Assembly: GCF_009380215.1 (NCBI RefSeq)
Contig: NZ_WHUG01000018.1
Coordinates: 93,524-157,523 of the forward strand
DNA: 64,000 nt
Source of the DNA: Rugamonas aquatica
GTDB taxonomy: Bacteria > Pseudomonadota > Gammaproteobacteria > Burkholderiales > Burkholderiaceae_D
Reading direction: 5' to 3'
Part shown: one piece after another, positions 38,473 through 46,173 of the stretch
How the letters are laid out: the number at the start of each line of letters is the position of its first letter
Numbering within the stretch: position 1 is the first letter of the stretch
Notes under the pieces: model-generated
Database searches by the model: none
Told to the model about the DNA's origin: nothing
Seen by the model: the letters and a program-made list of their open reading frames with translations, nothing else
Made by a program: the position numbers and the translations under genes

Positions 38473-38703
38473 TTAAAAAGATTCCCTCTCTTGTTCGGCG
38501 GGCTGCTCGCGTTCCAGCATGAAGTCAGCGGAGATTCCCGGGCCGTCAAACCAGCTTTCCCAGGATTCACCCGCAGGCGTAATGATCCTGGTTCGGCCCA
38601 GCACGACGACATCAACCCGCTTCACGTCTTCAGGAAACGCCACCGCTTTGGGTAAGCGGATGGCTTGGCTGCGATTGTTTTGAAAAATGGCGCCTTGTTC
38701 CAT
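38473..38703 (-). CDS. vapB: VapB-type antitoxin
   Basis: This 76-residue antitoxin has an N-terminal SpoVT/AbrB DNA-binding swapped-hairpin (AIFQNNRSQAIRLPKAVAFP, DVVVLGRTRIITP) and a C-terminal toxin-binding tail. The ATG at 38703 has GGAG seven bases upstream. It is transcribed first and abuts vapC, the usual order for dosage control. VapB or the VapBC complex would bind the palindrome at its promoter. Confidence 0.95.
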   Translation of the reverse strand: MEQGAIFQNNRSQAIRLPKAVAFPEDVKRVDVVVLGRTRIITPAGESWESWFDGPGISADFMLEREQPAEQERESF

Positions 38704-38730
38704 CACTTTTCTCCATGGTATATACAATAA

Positions 38731-38767
38731 ACATATCCCATTGTAGTGTGCATTCGGGATATGTCAA
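38731..38767 (-). promoter_or_regulatory. vapBC promoter with palindromic operator
   Basis: On the minus strand TTGACA (38767-38762) and TACAAT (38745-38740) are 16 bases apart. Perfect 9-base inverted arms ACATATCCC (38731-38739) and GGGATATGT (38756-38764) lie just after the -10 and over the -35, the expected layout for repression by VapB/VapBC. Confidence 0.85.
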
Positions 38768-38902
38768 TCGCACTCAGACAAGGCGGTCAAGCGTGCCGCG
38801 CGCTGGCAGGAGCGTGAACGATCAGCCATAATGCGCCGGCATCCGGGCCTCATGAGAGCCCCAAGCGACCTCTCTATTTGCACTTCTAAACGAAAGAACA
38901 CC

Positions 38903-39343
38903 ATGAAACAGCTGCTGTACTCCTGCGTTATCGGCCTGACCCTGACCTTCGCCCTGGCGGGCTGCGACCGCCCTAAGGCGCCGCAAGCGCCTGCGGCCGC
39001 TGCCGTGCCTATGCAAAAGATCGATATTGTCGTCGGCACCGGCAAGGATGCAGCGGCCGGCGTCACCGCCGTCGTCAACTACACCGGCTGGCTGTACGAG
39101 CCGGCCGCAGCGGCGCAGCATGGCGCCCAGTTCGATTCCTCCGTCGGCCGCGGACCGTTCAGCTTCCGGCTCGGCGCCGGACAAGTGATTCCGGGTTGGG
39201 ATGAGGGCGTCCAGGGCATGAAAGTCGGCGGCAAACGCACGCTGATCGTACCGGCCAGCATGGGCTACGGCGAAAACGGCGCAGGCCCGATCCCGCCGAA
39301 CGCCAACCTGATCTTTGACGTGGAACTGCTGGACGTCCGTTGA
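38903..39343 (+). CDS. FKBP-type peptidyl-prolyl isomerase, lipoprotein
   Basis: This 146-residue protein has a lipobox (LTLTFALAGC, Cys 20) after a short signal peptide, then an FKBP domain: VNYTGWLYE near 60, FDSSVGRGPFSFRLGAGQVIPGWDEG near 80-105, and MGYGENGAGPIPPNANLIFDVELL at the end. It should be tethered to the periplasmic side of a membrane and assist protein folding. The ATG at 38903 is fixed by the signal peptide. It is monocistronic. Confidence 0.92.
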   Translation: MKQLLYSCVIGLTLTFALAGCDRPKAPQAPAAAAVPMQKIDIVVGTGKDAAAGVTAVVNYTGWLYEPAAAAQHGAQFDSSVGRGPFSFRLGAGQVIPGWDEGVQGMKVGGKRTLIVPASMGYGENGAGPIPPNANLIFDVELLDVR

Positions 39344-39365
39344 TGATCGATGTTGTAATTTCGTA

Positions 39366-39519
39366 ACGAAACGAAACATCGCAACCCGTCAATATCGCGA
39401 AACGAAAGATATTATCACTTAAAACCTGACGAATTCCTCCGGATATTTTCTTTTCATTGACTAAAACCTTATTTAATTTTAAGGTTTATTCAGGTAAAGC
39501 TTACGAAAACGAAAGCTTT
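39366..39519. promoter_or_regulatory. Repeated CGAAA motifs and palindromes upstream of the Oar-like receptor
   Basis: CGAAACGAAA occurs at 39367-39376 and 39398-39407 (31 bases apart), with a close copy CGAAAACGAAA at 39504-39514. Two small palindromes, AAACCTTA/TAAGGTTT (39464-39471, 39480-39487) and AAAGCTT/AAGCTTT (39496-39502, 39513-39519), lie between. The 231-base AT-rich gap is clearly a regulatory region; the binding protein is unknown. Confidence 0.5.
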
Positions 39520-39574
39520 AGCCGCGTTGTATTCCGCAAAAACTTATATTCGCAAATAAGAACGGAGACTATGC

Positions 39575-42574
39575 ATGAAGAAAATACCGAAGGCAGGTAA
39601 CACTGCTGCGCGGCTATCGCTGCTCGTCCTGAGCCTGCTGTCCGGCATCGCCGGAATCAACGGCGCATACGCCCAGTCGATCACCGGTGGTTTGTATGGC
39701 GCGGTGCCGGTGGGCGCGAGTGCGAACCGGGTGACCGTCACCAGCGAGCAGACCGGCTTCAAACGCGAACTGCCGCTTGACGGACAAGGCCGCTACAAGA
39801 CCTCGGGCCTCAACCCCGGCTTGTACACCGTGACGCTCAGGCAGGGGGAGCAGGTGATCGCCGTCCGGCAGGTGAGCGTGAAGCCCAACAGCGACACGGC
39901 CGTGCTTGCCGTGACGGCGGAAAACCAGGGCGGCCCGGACGCGCTCGCCACTGTGACCGTGGCCGGCAACTCGGCCCAGACCATGGTGCTGCCCATCGAC
40001 GTCAACACCCCGGAATTATCCAGCCACTACAGCCGGGAGCTGATCAACAGCCTGCCTCTCCTCAACGGCAACGCCGAATCGATTGCGCGCTTGCGCTCCA
40101 ACGTGCGCTACGACCAGAACACGACCGGGCTGGTCCAGCTGGGCGGGGCGTCGCCGGCGGAAAACCGCTACTACCTCAACGAATTCGACACCACCAATGA
40201 CCGCACGCTGCTGGGCGCCAACCGCCTGCCGCGCGAGGCGATCCAGGAAACCGAGGTGATGGCGGGCAGCTTCGGCGCCTCGTGGACCAATGCCACCGGC
40301 GGCATCATGGCGCAGACGGTGCGCCAGGGCTCGAACAAATTCGAGGCCGGCTATGCGATGTATTACACGCCGGCGACATCGGCCACCTTGATGCCGGCGG
40401 AAAAGGATATACGCAACGGGCAGGGCGATTACTACCGCTATTCCTCGAACAACCGCAGCGAGGCGAGCACGACGAATTACCTGTGGGCGTCGGGGGCGCT
40501 GGTCAAGGACAAGCTGTTCGCCTTCGTGCTGCTGGGTGACCGGCTGCCATCGCGCAGCTACACCTTCAGCCAGAATCGCGAGTCAATCGCCAGTTCGCAA
40601 AGCAAGAACCTGCTGCTGAATCTGACCTGGAACATCAACGATGACCACACGCTCAATCTGACCGGCTCGCGGACGTGGAGCAGCATCAGCACCGACACCT
40701 ATCGCCTGCTGAAGGACTACACCACGCAGGTCGGCGCCTTTTCGTCCAGTTCGTATGCGCCGGTGACGGAGCGCATGCTGATTGCCAATTACCACGGCAA
40801 CCTCACGCCCAACCTGGAACTGCGCTTGATGGGCGGCTTCCTGGGACAGCTCAACGATCGCGCCCACGGCGCCGAAGACATCCCCTATGTCGACGCCTAC
40901 AACAGCCAGACCCAGAAGACCAGCAACATCGGCATACAGGACCGCACCGTCAATTTTCGCCCCGACGATTACTGGCGGCGCGGCTACAAGGGCGACCTGA
41001 GCTGGAGCCTGGACAATCACAAGATCGTGTTCGGGGCCGAGTACTACCAGCACTTTCTCGGCCAGGACTGGCACACGCCGCAGGCTGGCTGGTACACCTA
41101 TTACGACCGTCCCAACACCGTGCAGCTGCCCAATGGCGAGCAGGTCGGCGGCAAGTACGTCGGCTACTATTTCAACCATGAGTTCGGTCGCATGGTGTCG
41201 ATCAACAAGGCGGCCTATCTTGAGGATTACTGGAAAATCGGTAAAGGCGTGATGCTATACGGCGGCCTGCGCTTCGACAAGTTCGTCAACAAGGACGCGC
41301 TGGAGCGCCCGCTGTTCTCGTTCCCGACCACCTCGCCGCGCCTGGGCTTGTCGTGGGATGTGCATGGCGATTCCAGCCTGAAGGTCGGGGCCAACCTGGG
41401 GCGCTATTCGCTGTCCATGCCATCGAACTTCAGCTTCGGCGTCGCCGAGTCCCACCTCGAACAGCGCAAATGGTACCGTTACAGCGGCATCGACCCCAAC
41501 ACCCAATTGCCGCTGGGCCTGACGCAGATAGGTTCCACCTACACCGCGCCCGGCCATGACGGCACGCCGCCGGCGGCAGACCAGGTGGCCACCACCAACC
41601 TGAAAGCGCCTTACCAGAACGAGCTGCAGCTGTACGCGCAGAAGGCGTTCAACCGCCACTGGGTAGGCCAGGTCGACTTCGGTTATGCCGAGCTGAAGCG
41701 CGTCATCAACTCCACCTGCTACGGCCAGGGCATAGGCAAGTATGCCAATACCCACGGCTATCCGAACTATCCGAGCGACTACGAATGCTTCGAACTCAAT
41801 CCTGGCGAGGACGTCACGGTCACGCGCGATTTCCGCGGCGATGGCAAGCCGGTATCGCTGACCATACCGGCTGCCGAATTCGGCCTGCCCAAACCCAAGC
41901 ACAAGTACATCCACCTGACCTTCGATGCGAGCCACTCGCGCAGCGCCGGCGAGCCGTGGTACCTGAACCTGAGCTATACCTGGACCCGTTCGTTCGGCAA
42001 TGACAATGGCTTCCTCAATCTGGAAAACCGGAACGCGGGCTATATCGGCCAGACCGGCGTCTACGATTTTCCGGAGACGACGCGCGGCGCCAGCGGCAAT
42101 CTGACCAACGACATCCGCCACGCGTTCACCGCATCGAGTGCCTATTACTTCCCGAGCGGCCTGCGCACCAGCGGCATACTCAGCATGCACAGCGGCGAGC
42201 CGGTCAGCTGCTTCGGCCTCAATCCCGACGTCAACAGCCTCTCTTACAACTGGGGTTCGTGGGGACACTACTGCGATGCCAGCACCAACCCGGTCGGGGT
42301 CAAGACGGCGGGCACCAGCGGCCGCCTGCCGTTCTTCTGGCAATTCGACATGGGCGTGGGCTACGACATGACGATAGGCGCGCACAACAAGCTGAGCCTG
42401 GACCTGAGCATCCAGAACCTGTTCAACCGGCGCGGCATCACCGACCGTTACAACACCTACAGCGCCGACGTGAACGCCGACAACACCATCGTGCCGGATG
42501 TGAACTGGGGCATACCGAGCCAATATCAAACGCCGCGCAGGGCCTCGCTGGTGCTGCGCTATCAATACCGTTAA
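39575..42574 (+). CDS. TonB-dependent receptor, Oar-like with carboxypeptidase-regulatory N-domain
   Basis: This 999-residue outer-membrane protein has a signal peptide (ends NGAYAQ) and an N-terminal carboxypeptidase-regulatory-like beta-sandwich (about 35-115, GLYTVTLRQGEQVIAVRQVSV). A plug domain (about 140-260, YLNEFDTTNDRTLLGANRLP, EVMAGSFGASWTNATGG) and a C-terminal 22-strand barrel follow, ending in aromatic VLRYQYR. Such Oar-like proteins import large ligands or secrete proteins. A GH35 beta-galactosidase begins 20 bases downstream, suggesting uptake of a galactoside. An iron-siderophore role is not indicated. Confidence 0.9.
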   Translation: MKKIPKAGNTAARLSLLVLSLLSGIAGINGAYAQSITGGLYGAVPVGASANRVTVTSEQTGFKRELPLDGQGRYKTSGLNPGLYTVTLRQGEQVIAVRQVSVKPNSDTAVLAVTAENQGGPDALATVTVAGNSAQTMVLPIDVNTPELSSHYSRELINSLPLLNGNAESIARLRSNVRYDQNTTGLVQLGGASPAENRYYLNEFDTTNDRTLLGANRLPREAIQETEVMAGSFGASWTNATGGIMAQTVRQGSNKFEAGYAMYYTPATSATLMPAEKDIRNGQGDYYRYSSNNRSEASTTNYLWASGALVKDKLFAFVLLGDRLPSRSYTFSQNRESIASSQSKNLLLNLTWNINDDHTLNLTGSRTWSSISTDTYRLLKDYTTQVGAFSSSSYAPVTERMLIANYHGNLTPNLELRLMGGFLGQLNDRAHGAEDIPYVDAYNSQTQKTSNIGIQDRTVNFRPDDYWRRGYKGDLSWSLDNHKIVFGAEYYQHFLGQDWHTPQAGWYTYYDRPNTVQLPNGEQVGGKYVGYYFNHEFGRMVSINKAAYLEDYWKIGKGVMLYGGLRFDKFVNKDALERPLFSFPTTSPRLGLSWDVHGDSSLKVGANLGRYSLSMPSNFSFGVAESHLEQRKWYRYSGIDPNTQLPLGLTQIGSTYTAPGHDGTPPAADQVATTNLKAPYQNELQLYAQKAFNRHWVGQVDFGYAELKRVINSTCYGQGIGKYANTHGYPNYPSDYECFELNPGEDVTVTRDFRGDGKPVSLTIPAAEFGLPKPKHKYIHLTFDASHSRSAGEPWYLNLSYTWTRSFGNDNGFLNLENRNAGYIGQTGVYDFPETTRGASGNLTNDIRHAFTASSAYYFPSGLRTSGILSMHSGEPVSCFGLNPDVNSLSYNWGSWGHYCDASTNPVGVKTAGTSGRLPFFWQFDMGVGYDMTIGAHNKLSLDLSIQNLFNRRGITDRYNTYSADVNADNTIVPDVNWGIPSQYQTPRRASLVLRYQYR

Positions 42575-42594
42575 TCGTGACCGGAGTCCATACC

Positions 42595-44460
42595 TTGAAT
42601 CTGACCAAAACTATCCAGATCGGCCTGCTGGCCCTGGGCCTGAGCAGCACGCTGGCGTACGCGGCCGAGCCGTCGGCGCGCCCGCCGCACTTCGCCATCG
42701 ACGGCGCGCACTTCAAGCTCGACGGCCAGCCGTTCGTGATCCGCTCCGGCGAAATGCATTACCCGCGCATCCCCCGCGCCGCCTGGCGCGAGCGCCTGCG
42801 CATGGCGCGCGCGATGGGCTTGAACACCGTGACCACCTATGCCTTCTGGTCGCAGCACGAGCCGGAACCGGGGCAGTGGAACTTCTCCGGCCAGAACGAT
42901 CTGCGCGCCTTCATCAAGACGGCTGCGGAGGAAGGCTTGAACGTGGTGCTGCGGCCCGGGCCGTATGTCTGCGCCGAAGTGGATTTCGGCGGCTTCCCGG
43001 CCTGGCTGCTGCGCACGCAGGGACTGCGCGTGCGGTCCATGGATGCACGCTACCTCGCCGCCAGCGCGCGCTACTTCAAGCGTCTGGCGCAGGAGGTGGC
43101 GGACCTGCAGAGCAGCCGCGGCGGCCCCATCCTGATGCTGCAACTGGAGAACGAGTACGGTTCCTACGGCCGCGATCATGACTACCTGCGCGCCGTGCGG
43201 GCGCAGATGCGCCGGGCCGGCTTTGACGCGCCCTTGTTCACTTCCGACGGCGGCGCCGGCCGGCTGTTCGAAGGCGGCACGCTGCCCGATGTGCCGGCCG
43301 TGGTCAACTTCGGCGGCGGCGCGGACGATGCCCAGGCCTCGGTTCAGGAACTGGCCGCCTGGCGTCCGCATGGCCCGCGCATGGCCGGCGAATACTGGGC
43401 CGGCTGGTTCGACCACTGGGGCGAGCAACACCACACCCAGAGTCCCGAGGAGGCGGCGCGCACGGTGGACCGGATGCTGTCGCAGGGCGTATCGTTCAAT
43501 CTGTACATGTTCCACGGCGGGACCAGCTTCGGCTGGCTGGCCGGCGCCAACTATTCGGGCAGCGAGCCCTACCAGCCGGACACCACCAGCTATGACTACG
43601 ACGCCGCCCTGGACGAGGCGGGACGCCCGACACCCAAGTACTTCGCCTTGCGCGACGTTATCGCCCGGCATTTGAAAACGGCGCTGCCGCCGGTGCCCGC
43701 CGCGCCGCAACCGCAGGCGCTGCCCGCTTTCGCGCTGCAACCGGCCGGCAGCCTGCTGGCCCGGCTGGAGCTGCTGTCCAAGGCCCAGCCTTCACGCTGG
43801 GCCAGGGCCATGGAGGAGTATGGCCAGAACTACGGCTACATCCTGTATCGCAAGCGGCTCGATGCGCCGGCCAAGGGCAAGCTGGTGCTCGAAGGCTTGC
43901 ACGACCAGGCGACCGTGCTGGCCGATGGCCGTGTGATCGGCAAGCTGGACCGTCGTCTGGGCGAGAGCACGCTGGCGGTGGATCTGCCGGCCGGCGCCCA
44001 GCTCGATCTGCTGGTGGAAGCGATGGGGCGTATCGGCTTCGGCGCCAAACTGGTCGATGACAACAAGGGCATCACGCGCGCGGTGAAGCTGGGCGACGAT
44101 GAGCTGGAGGGCTGGACGGTCTACCCGCTGCCGCTCGATGCCGCGGCGCTGAAGCGCCTGCCGGCAGGCGCGGTAGGCGATGCGGCCGGGGCGCCGGGCT
44201 TCTGGCGCGGCACGCTGACGCTGGCCAAGCCGGTCGACACCTTCCTCGACACGCGTGGCTGGGGCAAGGGGCAGGTCTGGGTCAACGGCCACCATCTGGG
44301 GCGCTACTGGCACATCGGTCCGCAGCAAACGCTGTACCTGCCGGCATCGTGGCTGAAGGAGGGCGCCAACGAGGTACTGGTGTTCAGCACCGAAGCGCCC
44401 ACCGCCAGCACCATGCAGGGCGTGGCCGCGCCCGTCTACGAGACGCCGAAGCGAGACTAG
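42595..44460 (+). CDS. Beta-galactosidase, GH35 family, exported
   Basis: This 621-residue glycoside hydrolase has a signal peptide (GLLALGLSSTLAYAAEP). GH35 landmarks are SGEMHYPRIPRAAWRERL near 47, LRPGPYVCAEVDFGGFPAWL near 120, the acid/base Glu 187 in LQLENEYGSYG and the nucleophile Glu 266 in AGEYWAGWFDHWG. C-terminal jelly-roll domains end with GWGKGQVWVNGHHLGRYWHIGPQ. The start is TTG at 42595, supported by GGAG at 42583-42586; no ATG lies before the signal peptide, and a GTG at 42577 is the alternative. It is coupled to the upstream receptor. The product would release terminal galactose in the periplasm. Confidence 0.93.
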   Translation: MNLTKTIQIGLLALGLSSTLAYAAEPSARPPHFAIDGAHFKLDGQPFVIRSGEMHYPRIPRAAWRERLRMARAMGLNTVTTYAFWSQHEPEPGQWNFSGQNDLRAFIKTAAEEGLNVVLRPGPYVCAEVDFGGFPAWLLRTQGLRVRSMDARYLAASARYFKRLAQEVADLQSSRGGPILMLQLENEYGSYGRDHDYLRAVRAQMRRAGFDAPLFTSDGGAGRLFEGGTLPDVPAVVNFGGGADDAQASVQELAAWRPHGPRMAGEYWAGWFDHWGEQHHTQSPEEAARTVDRMLSQGVSFNLYMFHGGTSFGWLAGANYSGSEPYQPDTTSYDYDAALDEAGRPTPKYFALRDVIARHLKTALPPVPAAPQPQALPAFALQPAGSLLARLELLSKAQPSRWARAMEEYGQNYGYILYRKRLDAPAKGKLVLEGLHDQATVLADGRVIGKLDRRLGESTLAVDLPAGAQLDLLVEAMGRIGFGAKLVDDNKGITRAVKLGDDELEGWTVYPLPLDAAALKRLPAGAVGDAAGAPGFWRGTLTLAKPVDTFLDTRGWGKGQVWVNGHHLGRYWHIGPQQTLYLPASWLKEGANEVLVFSTEAPTASTMQGVAAPVYETPKRD

Positions 44461-44563
44461 CAGGCAACGTTAGCAAATCGTAAGCAAGGATGGTGTTGGG
44501 CTTTCGTCACAATCGCCTGAGGAATTTCTTGATGTAGGGCAATCGGGACTAGAATTGTCCAAT

Positions 44564-45910
44564 ATGGAAAAATCTCTTGCCTCCACGATAGCTCGTTTCA
44601 CCGACTTGCTCATGGATGCCGTGTGCATGGTCGATGCGGAAGGCCGCTTTGTATTTGTCAGCGCCGCCTGTGAGCGTATCTTCGGCTACGCTCCCCAGGA
44701 AATGGTCGGCATGCAGATGATTAATCTGGTCGCGCCGGCCGACAGGGAGCGCACGCTGGCGGCGGCGCGCACCATCATGGACGGCCATCCCAACTCGCGT
44801 TTTGAAAACAGGTATGTCCGCAAGGACGGCAAGATCGTCCACATCATGTGGTCGGCCCGCTGGTCCGAGGCGGACCAGTTGCGCGTGGCCGTGGCGCGCG
44901 ATATCACGGCGACCAAGCAGGCCGAGGCGATGCAATACACGCTGTATGCGATCTCCGAGGCCGCCCATGCCAGCGACAACCTGCCGGCCCTGTTCGAACG
45001 CATACACGGGATTATCGGCGCCATGCTGCCGGCGGCCGGATTCGCGGTCGCGTTGCGGGGCGAGCAGGACGACTGCCTGCAGTTCGCCTACCACGCCAAT
45101 GCCGGCGGCAGCGCCGCACCGCATCCGGTGGCGCGCTGGCTGGGTGAGGAAGTGTCGCGCAGCGGACAGCCGGTGCTGCTGACAGCGGCCACCATGACAC
45201 GGCTGCCGTTGGCGCTGCAGGCGACAGTTGGCCCCGCTCCGGTCTGCTGGATCGGCGTGCCGCTGGCGACCACGCAGGGCCGGATCGGCGTATTGCTGCT
45301 GCAGGGCGATGAGGCGTCGGGCCTGTCCGGCTACAGCGACCAGGAGCAGGAATTGCTGCTGTTTGTTTCCAACCAGGTGGCAACGGCGATACATCGCCAA
45401 CAGCTATACACCAGGCTGCGCTTCATGGCCCAGCACGATGAGCTGACCCAGCTGCCCAATCGCCGCCTGTTCCACGACCGGCTGCAGATGGCGCTGGCGC
45501 GCGCCCAGCGCCACCAGAGCCAGTTGGCGCTGCTGTTCATCGACCTGAACAAGTTCAAGCAGATCAATGACGACTACGGCCACGCCTGCGGCGACCAGTT
45601 GCTGCGCGAAGTGGCGCAGCGCCTGAAGCACTGCGTGCGCGAATCCGACACCGTGGCGCGGCTTGGTGGGGATGAGTTTGTCGTCATCGTGGAAGAAGTC
45701 CTGGTGGCCGCCGACGCCCGTCAAATCGTCGAGAAGATCCACCAGGTGCTGGCGATGCCGATGTCGCTGGCCGACGGCCTCAGCCTGACGGCCACCGCCA
45801 GCATAGGCGTCGCCCACTATCCCGAGCATGGCAGCGACATCGCGCATTTGATACGCCATGCCGATCAGGCCATGTACGCGGCAAAGCAGACGGAAGAACA
45901 CTCCGGCTAG
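44564..45910 (+). CDS. PAS-GAF-GGDEF diguanylate cyclase
   Basis: This 448-residue cytoplasmic protein has a PAS domain (about 10-125, ending ARDITATKQAE), a GAF domain (about 140-285) and GGDEF (about 285-440). The catalytic ARLGGDEF is intact and an RESD inhibitory site lies five residues before it, so it should be an active, feedback-inhibited c-di-GMP synthase. The ATG at 44564 is chosen; a TTG nine bases upstream is possible. It stands alone after the galactosidase, 103 bases away; a functional link is not shown. Confidence 0.92.
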   Translation: MEKSLASTIARFTDLLMDAVCMVDAEGRFVFVSAACERIFGYAPQEMVGMQMINLVAPADRERTLAAARTIMDGHPNSRFENRYVRKDGKIVHIMWSARWSEADQLRVAVARDITATKQAEAMQYTLYAISEAAHASDNLPALFERIHGIIGAMLPAAGFAVALRGEQDDCLQFAYHANAGGSAAPHPVARWLGEEVSRSGQPVLLTAATMTRLPLALQATVGPAPVCWIGVPLATTQGRIGVLLLQGDEASGLSGYSDQEQELLLFVSNQVATAIHRQQLYTRLRFMAQHDELTQLPNRRLFHDRLQMALARAQRHQSQLALLFIDLNKFKQINDDYGHACGDQLLREVAQRLKHCVRESDTVARLGGDEFVVIVEEVLVAADARQIVEKIHQVLAMPMSLADGLSLTATASIGVAHYPEHGSDIAHLIRHADQAMYAAKQTEEHSG

Positions 45911-45945
45911 CCGCGGAAACGCAATCCCATCAGTGCTGGTCATGC

Positions 45946-45965
45946 ATGGCTCCTCCGGGAGCCAT
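45946..45965 (+). terminator. Possible terminator after the PAS-GAF-GGDEF gene
   Basis: An 8-base-pair stem (ATGGCTCC/GGAGCCAT) with a TCCG loop lies 35 bases after the stop. It is followed by ATTCATTT, a weak T-run. Confidence 0.4.
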
Positions 45966-45988
45966 ATTCATTTCGGTATGCCGGGATC

Positions 45989-46102
45989 GCGCGGTTATGC
46001 CGATTTCGTCCGTCTTTGGCGCTAACCGCGCCAAGACGTACTCAGCCGACCCACGTAAGCTTGGTGCCGATTCGATAGCCTCTGTTGAAGCAGGCTTTCG
46101 AA
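45989..46102 (+). other. Structured leader upstream of second TonB receptor
   Basis: Two mutually exclusive stems can form: GCGCGGTTA (45989-45997) with TAACCGCGC (46023-46031), or the region 46011-46022 with 46028-46038 (11 pairs, one bulge). A further hairpin pairs 46071-46081 with 46092-46102 (one mismatch). No known riboswitch consensus was recognised. It could be an RNA switch or chance structure in a 263-base gap. Confidence 0.35.
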
Positions 46103-46173
46103 GTAAACCGGCAGTTTCATGACAACGATCCCGCACACGCGATGGGGGACGTCATTACCAGGAGACGAGTAAT

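Noticed and set aside
37846..38727. Genomic island attachment site at the tRNA array with vapBC as cargo
   Set aside because: No integrase, no 3'-tRNA direct repeat beyond the array and no compositional break were seen.
45911..46173. Cobalamin, TPP or c-di-GMP riboswitch before the TonB receptor
   Set aside because: The conserved boxes of these classes are absent; only generic hairpins are seen.
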